64,000 nt of DNA from Apoda limacodes (Eukaryota > Arthropoda > Insecta > Lepidoptera > Limacodidae), in assembly GCA_946406115.1 (NCBI GenBank), contig OX291543.1, forward strand, positions 23,834,815-23,898,814, read 5' to 3'. Below the pieces are notes generated by a model, which saw nothing but the letters and a program-made list of their open reading frames with translations, had not been told where the DNA came from and did not search any database. The position numbers and the translations under genes were made by a program. This document shows positions 46,081 to 57,556 of the stretch, one piece after another (positions within the stretch are counted from its first letter, which is position 1; each line of letters opens with the position of its first letter).

Positions 46081-47095
46081 ACAAAAAAATCGGCCATGAG
46101 CGAGTCGGACTCGCGCACGAAGGGTTCCGTACCATTATCTATAAAAATTAAATGATTTTTTTTATTTTTATATTTCAGTTGATTGAATGAAAGGTAAATT
46201 GCTGTTTACGATTTATGACGTATTAAAAAAAACCAACTTACTAGATCTCGTTCAAACCAATTTTTAGTGAAAGTTTGCATGATAATGTACATCTTTTTTT
46301 TTTTAGTTTGATCATTCTCTTATTTAAGAAGTTACGCGGGGGGGGGGGGGGGGGGTCACACACACATTTTAGTCTCTCGCGCAAACTATTTAGTTACGAA
46401 AATAATGATATTAGGAACCTCAATATAATTTTTGAAAACCTATCCATAGATACCCCATTTGATGAAAAGTTTCAGTTTTCTAAGTATTGGGAACCCCCAA
46501 AATTTATTGTTTTTTTTTCTATTTTTGTGTGAAAATTTTAATGCGGTTCACAGAATACATCTACTTACGTATAGTTTCGGAAAAAATGGTTGTGACATAC
46601 GGACGGACGGACAGACAGACAGACATGACGAATCCATTAGGATTCCGTTTTTGCCATTTGGCTACGGAACCCTAAAAAGTGTGCCGCTAAGCGGCCACCA
46701 TTAATGATAAGCTAGATGGCGTTGTACCGGTAATTTAAAATAGTAATGGCTTGGGTCCGTCTCACACTTGGCCGGTTTTTATTATTTGTTGATATAGTTT
46801 AGAGTTCACACAATTTTTCACTACAAGTTTGAAGTTTGTATGTCTTTCTACTTTTACGATAGAGCAAAACAACGAAAAGGGGTATAAGGACCTGCCCTAA
46901 ATTTTAACTTAATTTTATTTGTTAGATAATCCCCTATATAGGATATATAGCACATATTCTGTGAAAAATTCAGACTTCTACCTATTTTGGTCTAAAAGAT
47001 AAAGCCTTTTAATAGTCGGGCAGACGGACAGCCAGACAGACAGCGTAGTCTAAGTAAAAGGGGTCCGTTGGCACCTTCTGTACGTACCATATAAA
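46081..47095. repeat. Cluster of R1 and R4 repeat pieces with poly-G run
   Basis: 46083-46148 is an R1 edge ('cgagtcggactcgcgcacga', 'agggttccgtaccattatct'). 46338-46357 is an 18-20 G run. 46540-46680 is an inverted R4 copy ('gacatacggacggacggaca', 'gccatttggctacggaaccc'). 46745-46780 is an R1 edge. 47005-47090 is an R1 tail ('ggcagacggacagccagaca', 'gtccgttggcaccttctgt'). Confidence 0.7.
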
Positions 47096-48039
47096 TCCAG
47101 TATTTAAAAAAAAATTGTTATTACCTGTTATTCAAAATATAAAGTATGAGTTAGTCTCTGACTCCAAAAAAAAAACTTAATATGGAAGTCATTTAAAAAC
47201 AAAATAAACTCTAAAAAATAGAATTTAATTTCAGTAGGCGTATTTTCGCTCCGTAATGAAAAACTTTTATTATTGATCGATGGTCAAAACTTACAAGCCG
47301 TCATGTCGAATATCATTATAAAGTGCAGATAGCAGCTAAACTAGCGCCACACCATTATATAATGTGTAAAAGAAAATCAATTTGTAATTTATTTATATAA
47401 TTTTAGTTACAAATATAAAAATCTGTTTTGGTTACCGTCAAAAGGTATTCATGTAGATTTCTAGTGTATTTTTGTTTTAACTTCATTTAATTTAAAATAT
47501 TATTTTTTAATAATTCGGTTTTATGTTTTATGACGGAAAGCAAAAATTAATTGTAACATTTTGAATGTTTTTTTAACAATTTTCAATCTATTTACCGTTC
47601 AGAATAAATTGAATGAATAATAAATAAAATAAAGGATAGCAATAGCCAAACAGTAATCAACGACGAAAAACAAACAAAAACACAAAATGCTGAGTTCTCT
47701 TGAGTTAGACTCATTATCATTCAAAACTACCAACATATTTTCAGTATCAGGTTGTGAATTCCTATTTACTTTACTTACATCTTCTTGGATTGAACCTGTC
47801 AAATTCTCAAACTAAACTAAAGTAGTATGAATATAACAATAAAACAAATTATAAATATTTTTTTTTATAATTATTCACAATGTATATTAAATACATTACA
47901 TATAACTAAAAGTACTAGTGGCCGGCTGCAAAAATACCTACGACATCGGGTACCGTACCTTGCAGAGACCCAGTCAAACGGTCACAACCAATATCATCAA
48001 AGTCGTCCCTGCAGTTTAGGAGAAGATCAGTGACACACC
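47096..48039. other. No gene seen
   Basis: AT-rich spacer. A 67-codon minus ORF at 47599-47802 ends in a hydrophobic stretch but has no recognisable domain. Confidence 0.35.
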
Positions 48040-49795
48040 GAGTGCAGCGCCACTTACCGGGTCCAATTGTGTTTTCTAACCATCCAAAAACACAATAAAA
48101 TATTCAGGTTTAATTTCACACAAATCGTTCCCGCCGTGAAGGAGGAGTCAGATGACAAACCCATGTACAGAAGAATTATACGTAGAAAAAAAAACCTCTC
48201 ACAGTCACACTTGACGTTTTGCCTATGTTCTTTCGTGCGATTCAGACAAACTCCATGCCAAATCTCGTACAGTGGTTTAAGCGTGAAGTGGAAGAGAAAA
48301 GTTCCCTTTGACAGCTTAAGTAAGCAACCAGAAAGCACGACTGCCAGAGGCATAGCTCGCAAGTCGCCCACCTATTTTGCCGATGATATGAAATTTGGCT
48401 CTGGCAGTTGCTTCCGTACTGAACCTTGAGGCAGCATTTAATTTGCGTTATAACTCAGAAATATTTGAATCCTTATTATTGCGAGCCGTGGTTCAAGCTT
48501 TATATGCAGTTTGCTTCAGTATTTTAGCTTCTCTGTAACACCTATTAAACCACGGTCGTTTTTTGATGCCTGCAGCTCCTCGCGGGTTAGGATTGAAACA
48601 TTCCATACCAGCGAGGATTGTCTCAGTGACTGCGCTGAGCAGACATCATGATCTTTTTAGCCAGAGCAAAGCTGTCTCCACGGTATATACATGCACAAAA
48701 AAATCTCGCAATCCATCCCAGTCTGCCAACTTATAATGCCACACACGACGCCAATAACTTGGCCCAGATGGATCGGATTGTGTGCATGACACTCGAGTAC
48801 GAACGAGACATTGGTCAGAGGAGCCTTGAGGCGCATCCACTGAGATGAAATATCCGTCCGGACGTGTAGTCAGCAAAAGGTCCAGTATGGAGCTCATATG
48901 GTCCTCTATATCTGGTATTCTCGTTAGAGAAAGTACGAGCTGAAGAATCCATAGGTCAGAGCAAATTCATGAGCAGATATCCCTGCGTTGTTATTGGTTC
49001 GACAACTAAGCCACTCACGATGGGTAGGCGTTGAAGTCTCCCAAAATAACTGGTTCTAGATATTGCTCTAGACTAGAACTTTATCAGTCGTCAAACAGGT
49101 GCGTGAAGAGTTGAGCTACGTCCGTGTTACCGCTATGAGATATACACAAATAGATACCAGTGTTGCCGCCGCGATGTACGCACTATCCGTACGCGGTGGC
49201 GACAGCAGATATCCTTCCGGACAAACATACATACAGCGGCACGACTCACAAAATTATGCTCGAGTTTGTAGCTGGAATAATGTAGGTATGATGTTGCGGC
49301 CGAGCAGTATATCTGCGTCTCCGTAAGAAAAACAATGGTCGGCTGCACAGTCTTCAAGTGGTGGTGGACTGCATTAAGATTTGCATGAATATTACAAAAA
49401 CCCACATTATATCTGGATGGAGTAGTCGCTGTAAAAACTCTTTTTCTCTTTGTATATCTTGGCCATTCCTTTTCAATAAAAGTTACTAAGACTAGACATA
49501 AGATATCACTGCACAGACAGCTTCGAGGGCAAAAAGGTGCGGTACTAGAACTGTTAAAGCTCAGCACAAATAATACGGTTGCTGGCACGGCGGGCGGAAG
49601 GACCCTCAACCATCTCTTTCGTATCAGCTGGGTCCACCACAATCTCCTTCTCCGGCATGGCTACTACTTCAGAGACTTAATACAGGTTCAGATTCAGCCT
49701 CCTAGGGCAGAGATTAAGTGATCTCTGGGTTCGGGAACCCGTTCAACCAGCGGGCGGCCAGCGGTCAGCCATTTCATCATGTCTCGCTGACCGCC
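48040..49795 (-). mobile_element. LINE family A, 5' half (endonuclease and start of RT; inactive)
   Basis: Minus-strand reading runs from about 49795. A 5' UTR is followed by an AP-endonuclease start 'NVGFCNIHANLNAVHHHLKT', 'VQPTIVFLTETQIYCSAATS' and 'YKLEHNFVSRAAVCMFVRKD' at 49400-49160. The C-terminal endonuclease block 'SSILDLLLTTRPDGYFISVD', 'APQGSSDQCLVRTRVSC' and 'WHYKLADWDGLRDFF' follows at 48895-48700. RT-upstream sequence at 48640-48326 is homologous to 15860-15443. Frameshifts separate the blocks. 48060-48300 is not recognisable as LINE, and the usual 3' half is missing, which is the reverse of ordinary 5' truncation. Confidence 0.82.
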
Positions 49796-51390
49796 GTACC
49801 AGCACGCGTCGTCTACGCCGAGCTATGACAGCAACGAGCACTGCCAGCCCTCTGCTGTCCGCGCAGCGAATCCTTAGGAGCTCTGGCAAGCTTACTCACC
49901 GCCAGGTACACAACAATAATCAATGTTAGCGTTATTATGGTTTTCTGGAAGTTGGAGGTATTTCCCCAGTTCAGGCTGCTTATTAAATCAAGTACTCGCT
50001 ATGCCCCGCTTTATTGTTCTGGCGGCTTATACGAACGAGTACTCGCTCTGACCTACCTCTCTTAGGATGGATGGATGTAGGAAGTCTAAGATGATCTTTG
50101 CTTATAAATACAAACTGATAATAACAGAAATAAAATAAAACATTTTAGTTACTCCAAGATAAGCCACAGAATTGTAAACCATGCATAAGGCAGCTGAATC
50201 TTAGATAAGATTGACGTTCGACTATTTTCACTCATCATAGCATTGTATTCTATGTATATTTGTTGAGCATTAAATTACGTCTGGAAGTCTAAAATGGGTT
50301 GTGGTGAGTACTTTGATTTTAAATTATATAATTATAGTTCAGACATTTTCATATAAAGTTCCTCGTTTTCGGAAAAAAAAATCTAATTTATATTACTTAC
50401 CTTGTTTGTCCTTAATAATAAACTTTAAAAATAGATACCGTAGTCAGCGTTGCCAATTTAGAGATTTTCTCGCTAGATTGAAAACGCCACTACTAGAGAA
50501 TTAATAAGTTTTGGCTAAAGTTAAAACTTGTAATTTGCTCGCTTGCTTGTAGTGTGCGCTAAATTTATAATTTGAACAGGACAGCTTTTTATACATACTT
50601 GATAGAATAGACAGCACGTACGGTGCGTCAATTCCTCCAGTGAGTTTTATGAACGCTCGCTTTGCTCTGAGTAATTAAGGCATTAGCACCCGCTTCGCCT
50701 GCACGTCATGACACTGTTTACTGGTGTGTTGAGCAAAAACCATTTTCAACACACTTTTCAGCATCTCAATAGCGTCCATTACACACTTGTGCGGTAATGA
50801 CAATTACTGCACAAGTGCCTTATACTTTTACTTTTTTTTCAATTTTTCAACACATTTGCTCATAAAGCGTCTTAAGCTCATTTTTAATAGCGTCCATTAC
50901 TTTAATTTTTAGCAAGAAGAAGAAGTTATGCTTTAAGTTCTTATTTTTGGAAAAATAAATCCAACGAGTTGGTTAAAACCATATCAAAAATATTAGATTC
51001 CTATTAATATAAACTTTATACATTTTGTCACTAATATAAGTATTTACTGTCCTTCAAGTATCTTGAAAACTTTTATTTCTATTTATTTTATATTTATTTA
51101 AGCCTATGTGTTAAGTTAGGTCCTTGTAAGGCAACTTGAAGTATTGGCTTGCCGTCACAGGTCTACGCCGGGTTGTCTTTGGTCTATTAACCAGACCTAT
51201 GTCTAGTTAATTTGGCTCCGCGATCTTTTACCGTGATTTTGACAAGGTCACAAATCCAACTATATAGTTACATAACTGTCGTGTCTATATAAATTCTCAG
51301 TCTCTCTTGATAATTCTTTACTTAATAGGATTATTGAAAGTTTTTTTATCATCCCAAAGCTGTTGAGTATGTAAGCTGTAGCTACGCCTA

Positions 51391-51905
51391 ATTTTAAGAC
51401 AATATATGTATTTTTTATAGCTTAACCTGTAATTTCTGTATTTTTTTAAAATCTTAGGCTAAGTCAAGTTGTTTTGGAAATAAGGAAGGTCGATTTTTAT
51501 CTGTTTTCTTAAATAAGTTTTAAAAAAAAATATTGTATAATTATAAGAAAATATATTTGACACAACATTCTCTTTTAATTGATATGTCACACGGTACAGT
51601 TTACAAATTTTTGATTTCGTAAGTTCGGCCAATATTAAGAGTTTTACCATGTAATTTTAAGACAATAGACTTGTCATGGGTTTTTCTATAATATTTAGGT
51701 ATTAAACTATATTCTGTATTTTTTTTTAATTTTAGGTTCCGTAGTTTCAAAGATAAAGGGAAGATATAATCAATTTTAAAATTGTAAAATAAATATGTTA
51801 CAGATTCTCACAACAAGTCTTTTCATTTCATATGTCACACGGCACAGTTTGTGTATATTTTTTAAAATTTTCTAATTTACCCTCCAAAAGTGACTTCTAA
51901 TGCAA
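51391..51905 (+). repeat. Internal tandem repeat of about 263 bp, only in copy 1
   Basis: The phrase 'taattttaagacaata' at 51391 recurs at 51654. The later phrases 'tgatatgtcacacggtacag' (about 51580) and 'catatgtcacacggcacagt' (about 51829) have a matching spacing. The two units are diverged. Confidence 0.65.
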
Positions 51906-52494
51906 CAAACAACATTTTTTATGTTACACGTCCATGTTCAGGTCTCAGAAACCAATATGTGGTCCAAATCTTATTTCAACTAATCAAGTAGATGCGGAAC
52001 AAATTGGCTGTGACAGACGAACAGACAAATACATAAGTGATCCTATCTATCTTTTTTTTATTCGAACGTAACGGAACCTAAAAAGAAATAAATGTACTTA
52101 ACTGTAATAAATCTGCCAAAATAACAAAAAAGGGCTGGATTGGCAACACATTGGCAAGGAGAGTGAAACAGGCCCATATTTGATTGTCTCGTGAGCCTGT
52201 TAGGTATAGGCAGTAAAGGTAAATAGCGAAAACTCTCGTGTATTCAGTTGCAACAACGTTAGCGGGATCTGTCATAGTGGGACAAATAACGAGTAGGTAC
52301 TTCAATGTTTATCTCTAAGCGTAAATAGAGTTTATGATTACGATAACATGTACAGATAACTTAGTAACAGGCCTTGTTTCCTTAGTTACAGTCCTTTGTT
52401 TTAGCAGATCTAATATGCATACATATCTATTTGTCAAATATGTTGTAAAATAAGTTCCTGTAAAATATACAGTATTACCCCATTTATATTCAGC

Positions 52495-52975
52495 CGAAAT
52501 CAGCAGGGAAGTGAGCTGGACGAGTATGTAAACGCGATACTTCTGATGCTTCTTCCTGCCACTGCTACTCGCGCTGCCTGCATGCCAGTCAAAAGACGGG
52601 CAGCGCGAGCGGCATTGTGTATTTACATTCAGCTCTCACCTCGCGCTGACCGCCTGGACCGGCGACGAATCTGACGTGTGTGCCACCTTTTTTTTTACTG
52701 CCAAAATGGGATTTTAAGGACAAAATACCACAAATGAATTAAATTAAAATCATTCACCATCTTCTACGATTTTCTTTTTTTTCATTTTATAACTTTTGAA
52801 AGAATTAACATAATTGCGTACTGCAAGAAGACACAGAGCGGTGGCTGTAATTATTTAGACATCCACCATTGCCAAAAGTCGGAAACGAAGTGAGTGGCAG
52901 GGCAGAATGTAAACACACACTTCTCTCGTTTCAGCCACTATTTATGGCATTATTGCCATCAGCGCGAGGAGCAGT
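52495..52975. repeat. GC-richer inverted-repeat end of the duplicated block
   Basis: 'ccactgctactcgcgctgcc' at 52559 is matched in reverse complement by 'cagcgcgaggagcagtgg' at 52957-52976 and by 'gggcagcgcgag' at 52598. 'gagtatgtaaacgcgatact' near 52523 resembles 'cagaatgtaaacacacactt' near 52905. The equivalent segment of copy 2 is 60690-61160. Confidence 0.65.
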
Positions 52976-53167
52976 GGAAGTGTTTAAAATAACTATATCT
53001 TAAATCTTTATTGATTACTTACATAGAGCAACACTGCATTATGACGCGGCCAGGAGCGTAGACGCCATTGAGTCTTATTCTCGCGTAAAATAATCTGGAA
53101 TTTTTTGGAGGGACGGATAAATAGGTGTTCAAAGTTACAAAAGATTTATTTTTTTAGGTAAACTATA

Positions 53168-54497
53168 CTATTTCCATTTCTTTATTTTCTCGATGACAGC
53201 TCCTGTTGAAACTTGAACAAGCGTCTTTTTTACATTATGTATACATTATTTAATAAAAATATGACGCTTACGCACGTACAAGGTCATAGCAGAGTCGGAG
53301 AACGGGATGGAGCTATCGATAAACGTAACACGATAACAGACCCGATATTTTTTTACAAAATGTAAGAAACTAAACCATTGCCGGATAATTTTGTACCAAT
53401 TTATTAACTAATATAACATTTCATTACATAATGTAATAATAGTATGTTGATTCTTTATTTTAATCAAAATCTGATGAATCGTCACTGTTACTCGATGAGC
53501 TCTCCCCAACATTTATTATAAGTTCCTGTACTTCTATATTATCGAATATATCGCTATAATGTTTTGGGTTCTTCTTACATTTTTTTCCCAGTGTTCGGCA
53601 GTTACTTCCGCACTTGCTTCTTGTAATAAATCTTACATCTTGTTTGCCGTAAAAGGGGGATGGGTATTGTTTCGAGCGGCGTGTCCTTTGATTTGTGCCC
53701 ATATTAGTGTTATAGCATTGTACTGGCAATGATACGGCGGAAGTCGAAGATCCCAATGACCACATTCGGCAGCTATTTCGTCGGTAATATATCTTTGAGG
53801 GGAGGCTTTTTTTCGATTTTAAAATATCCACTCATTGTACTTTTAATAAAGTAATATCCACATTTTCGCCATGATGTTGGAGCCAGTCAATTATCTCTTG
53901 TTTTTTATTGGCCTGCGTCGGCATTTTATCAATTTGTCTGGAGTGATATGTAGCGTTGTCCATAATAATTATCGACGGCTTTATTTTCCTGCATGCCGCT
54001 TGTACCGTAAGGTTCGGTATTAATTTTTGTAACAGTAGGTCCACTAATTCCTAATGCGGCCGCAACACGCTCTCGCACTTGCAACAGTGGTAATAACACC
54101 ATTTTGATACTCTGCTTCAAAGTAATTACGAACCTTGATCACCAGTTCTCTCGCCTGCCGTTTCAGAACAGATCCTTTAGGCATTTTGATATTTGACAGC
54201 CGGGCAGCAATCAACACGGAGGAACACAAAATACACAACGTAACGTATGGATAATTAAAAAAAACTCAGCGAACAGAATATAGTGACTATATAGCACGAC
54301 CGTTGCGAGTGACAGATTAAAACAAACACAACATGGCGGTGGGCCATTGAGTGTTACATATATTTGAATGTTTTTGTTATATTTGTCTTTGTTCAAAACA
54401 TAATAAATATATGCGATCGATATCATTACTTATTTGGTCGCAACACTACAACTATCAAATTAGAACTGTCATCGAGAAAATAAAGAAATGGAAATAG
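53168..54497 (-). mobile_element. Tc1/mariner/IS630-type transposon with 32-bp perfect TIRs
   Basis: The left end 'ctatttccatttctttattt' + 'tctcgatgacag' (53168-53199) is the exact reverse complement of 54466-54497. Both ends are flanked by TA (53166-53167 and 54498-54499), the target duplication of the Tc1/mariner/IS630 group. The total is 1330 bp with a minus-strand transposase remnant inside. The intact TIRs suggest a fairly recent insertion; the transposase is internally deleted, so it is non-autonomous. Confidence 0.92.
53460..54184 (-). pseudogene. DDE transposase remnant, internally deleted
   Basis: The start is at the ATG 54184 (MPKGSVLKRQARELVIKV then RNYFEAEYQNGV), followed by the helix-turn-helix 'ARERVAAALGISGPTVTKI' in a shifted frame. 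It then jumps directly to 'IKPSIIIMDNATYHSRQIDK' and 'PTQANKKQEIIDWLQHHG', which carries the second catalytic Asp. Next comes 'PPYHCQYNAITLIWAQIKGH', with an I/T replacing residues where this family usually has the third acidic catalytic residue (IELIWAQ). The end is an acidic Ser-rich tail (ESSSSNSDDSSDFD). The region with the first catalytic Asp is absent, so the central part of the enzyme is lost. Several frame changes occur. The family is a DDE endonuclease often annotated as uncharacterised in insects. Confidence 0.8.
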
Positions 54498-54830
54498 TAT
54501 AATAATGACACTATTTCAATTACGTCACTTTGCTATCGTTGCATAGGACAACAGTAGCAGTAGCAGTAACAGTAGTAAATGTTGGTGCTACTGTTTTATT
54601 CATAAACAGCTAGGGCTTGAACTGTCAATGAAAATTATAGATAAATTGAAAAATTTGTAAGCAGTGAATAAACAAATATATTCAATACCCAATAAAATTC
54701 TAATATTTGCTAAATGATACGTAAAATGACTTCCATAGCATACCTTACGTACATGCTGTAATGCAAAATAAAAACAACTATCATCATAATACAGTTTTGT
54801 TTATATAAAAATCGAATGCAGACTTATACT

Positions 54831-55016
54831 GGAGGCTCAAAACAGCTAAGAGATACGGCTCAGAAGCGAGACGGGTCTACAATTTTGGGAAAGGTTGAGA
54901 AAGCCTATGTGCTAAGTTAAGCGACTTGAAGTATTGGCTTGCCGTTACAGGTCTACGTCCGGGTTGTCTTTGGTATAGGTCAAGTTAACTTGGCTTCGCG
55001 ATCTTTCACCGTGTTT
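54831..55016 (+). repeat. Partial third copy of a duplicated-block segment
   Basis: 'aagcctatgtgctaagttaa', 'gcgacttgaagtattggctt', 'gccgttacaggtctacgtcc', 'gggttgtctttggt' and 'ttggcttcgcgatctttcac' match 51100-51240 and 59905-60040. The flanks do not match, so this phrase belongs to an independently dispersed repeat. Confidence 0.8.
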
Positions 55017-56895
55017 ATATGTCCTAATATATCTTAATTATTAATATTTTTAGATAAATAATTTAAAAAAAGTATACATTCAACCAAATAACTTAACAAT
55101 TTACATACATCCCATCACTTACACAACATTTATGTATGATAGTTAAAATAAGTCTTTCCCTAACCCATCTATAATATAACATAAATTGAAAATCTCTGCT
55201 ATTGTCCGATGTCCACCCGCTCACCTGTATAAGAAGGAAAATCGAGCCTTTTAAGATTTCCTTGTATTGTTTGAAAGACTAACACTGTCACTTTAAATTA
55301 ATAATTATTGAAAAGAACGTTCCAGGTCGAAAGTTCGCGATTGACTGCCTTGACTTCTCGTCCTGATTCCTAATCAGAATTTCATCTCAGCTATCGTTAT
55401 TGGAAAATTGTAGTTAACTTAGCCAGAATTTCGTACTTGAAACACAGTGAAGTTTTTTTGCTCCAAATATTCATATGTTTGCGATACCGTCCACTTACGT
55501 CTAAAAAGTTTTTAATTTAAACCTTTATGCGTTTTGTAAACAAATATTAGGGTTGGCAAAATTATTTCGTGTGAACTTCTTAAGTTTTCAAAACAAATTT
55601 TCTAACTTTTCTATTCAGGAAAATTCATAAAATTATGTTATTTTAACAAATAACACTTTATATGTTTTATTCCATTTAGTTTTCTTAATTTGAAAAAAGT
55701 TTATATAATTTTGCAATAACTTATGTATTTATTTTATTAGTATATTCTTCTGTAAAACTGGCTAAAAATGAACATGTTTGCTATATTAACTATACTATAT
55801 TAAAATGACATTTTCTATCAGGTCTGCCCCCCCCCCCCCCCCTAATCCAAAACCTGGCTACACCCATGGTTATAGTAAGATTAACAATTAAATAGTAAAT
55901 AGTAATTTCAATCAGAATGTTGATTTTAATTTGATATAAAATGTTGATAATTTATAACAAAATAAATCAAAAAAACTAGTGTTCTATCTTGTGTCAACCC
56001 TACCAGATACGTTTCTACCGAGGCTTGCATTAGTTCGTTTTTTTAGGGAACTGTCCGTCTAAAATGTTACTACAAAGTTTTAACTTCAAAATTGAACTTA
56101 CCGTTTGAGCCGGGAGGGTGTCTTGGTGATCGTCGTCAGAGTCGATAATTGCGTGACTCGGACACCCCTGGGTCCTAAAGTTTGAATTGGGGGCGAAATC
56201 GCAAGCCTGCCTGAATAAGGGTGCAGGACTGCCTTCTTAAAGTAAAAAGTTAAGAGCCTCTTTATACTCTGAAATTAACCTTTTTCTCCCTTTTCTAAAT
56301 CTTAGCTAAATAATTGATAACTAAAAATTGTATTACGTTTTAACACTGCTGGATGTAAACATGTTGTGTATTTTTTCTGCCACATCACCAATCGCCATGG
56401 TCTGTATATGAGAAATAGATTTTTTGTGTTTTGACAAACTAGTTTTTAAATTAGTTGCATTCACGGGAAGTCTGTTTGCTTTCATGAGGTACAAATAGGT
56501 GGCAATCATACTAAAAAGCTGCATCTTTCTCGAAAAAAATTTCATGCATCTTTTGTTTTATACCTGCAATTTTTGTTTTACCAGTGTTCTGATTGGTACT
56601 ATATCAGAACCTTAACCTCAGAGTACTTGTAGATTTTAGCCCTGGATTCAAATTATTTTTAACTCATCTATTTTTAAATTATGAGTTTTATAAGGTACGG
56701 CAAGCCCCACATGCTACCACATGGTAGTGTTAGCTACTACCGTGACTCATATGATTGAGCATTAATAAGCAAGCATTAAATAGGTAGGTTTAGAATTAAT
56801 TTTCAAATATCAAATTTGATGTTTTAAGATTACATACAATAAGTACTTTCTTTTGTACTTATTTAGGTCGCTGAGAAAGTAAAAATAACAATTAC
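55017..56895. other. No gene seen
   Basis: AT-rich spacer with a 16-C run at 55826-55841. A GC-richer 56100-56230 stretch ('ccgggagggtgtcttggtga') has no ORF. A 70-codon minus ORF (56545-56333) has no recognisable domain. Confidence 0.35.
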
Positions 56896-57190
56896 TTTTC
56901 GAAGTTGTTGATCCTTGATTCCTTCACTTTTTTATTTCTTTAGGTGAAATTCTAGGATGTTGTTTCGGAGAGTCATAAACTAGATACAACCACATAATTG
57001 ACCACAGGAGACTTAGAATCCTGAAGATGTAAAAACCCCATTCCCACCCAAAGGTCTGAATTACCAATCCACAGATTATCCATACTACGACCGTTCCACT
57101 AGGTCCTCCAATTATAGCTCCAATAAATTTTCCCTTTTCAGTAGGCACTGCCCACTGTGTCACCAAAACGTGTACAGAGGATATAAAAAG
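56896..57190 (-). pseudogene. SLC17 paralogue, central exon, inverted and damaged
   Basis: The minus strand encodes 'LFISSVHVLVTQWAVPTEKG', 'KFIGAIIGGPSGTVVVWIIC', 'GLVIQTFGWEWGFYIF' and 'WLYLVYDSPKQHPRISPKEI', then KK and a stop. It aligns with exons 4 and 5 of the intact gene, joined without the intron that separates those exons there. After KK a shift of frame restores EGIKDQQLRK and a 'gtaatt' donor at 56895, so the stop is probably a frameshift. The upstream border reads 'ttctaatatttcggcttttt', where an acceptor AG would be expected; 'ttcgg' instead of 'ttcagg' suggests loss of one base. The exon points away from the C-terminal exons at 57557-58322. Confidence 0.8.
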
Positions 57191-57231
57191 CCGAAATATT
57201 AGAAAAAGTCCAAAGTTTTTTTTAAATTCAA

Positions 57232-57369
57232 GTTAGGTTTTTACAAATACTTTTGAATCGTCAAAGTTTAAATACTATTTTGGGAATCCACAATGTAAAT
57301 TTCTACCGAGGAGAACCTGGCAAAAAACTCGACAGCAAGCCGGCTCCTCAAACTGCGTTGGTCAGGCAG
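57232..57369 (+). other. Possible exon of unknown gene
   Basis: After a pyrimidine-rich 'ctttttttaaattcaag'-like acceptor (reading + strand), an open frame runs 'VRFLQILLNRQSLNTILGI', 'HNVNFYRGEPGKKLDSKPA' and PQTALVRQ to a GTGAGC donor. A phase-0 acceptor 'ctgtctgtag' follows at 57490, with GVPKKWTYINTL continuing to a TAA at 57563. The composition looks coding, but I recognise no family, and the second part runs into the SLC17 paralogue splice acceptor. Confidence 0.3.
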
Positions 57370-57556
57370 GTGAGCTTCGCTGTTACCAGGGTTGTAAATA
57401 ATTATTATTCATCTGAATTTATATACCCAATGTCACTCACACAATCACGACGATTCAAATGACACCTCGCATGTCAAAATCTGTCTGTAGGGCGTGCCAA
57501 AGAAATGGACTTACATAAATACGCTCAATAAAACATTACCCTCCTTTCTTCCGGCA

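Larger units (their letters stand above)
49796..52975 (+). repeat. Large direct duplication, copy 1
   Basis: From 'gtaccagcacgcgtcgtcta' (still LINE 5' UTR, minus strand) to 'gcgcgaggagcagtggaa', this sequence is repeated at 58576-61160 in the same orientation. Long stretches are almost identical (for example 50309-51370 against 59115-60180, including 'acagcacgtacggtgcgtca' and 'gcattagcacccgcttcgcc'). Copy 1 holds about 0.65 kb (51391-52060) that copy 2 lacks. No conserved ORF was seen. It could be a segmental duplication or an uncharacterised large repeat. Confidence 0.88.

Noticed and set aside
48067..48429. 120-codon plus-strand ORF
   Set aside because: It overlaps the minus-strand LINE family A fragment and has no recognisable domain; it is a shadow frame.
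52078..52305. 75-codon minus ORF in duplication copy 1, with an ORF also at the matching place in copy 2 (60214-60438)
   Set aside because: The reading frames of the two copies give different proteins for the same DNA, so there is no sign of selection on a protein.
56333..56545. 70-codon minus-strand ORF near the SLC17 paralogue
   Set aside because: It does not resemble any SLC17 exon or known protein, and no splice sites suggest that it joins the inverted exon.
57253..57462. Full 69-codon plus ORF including sequence past 57369
   Set aside because: The part after 57369 looks intronic (a GTGAGC donor followed by AT-rich text); only the first part is kept as a possible exon.
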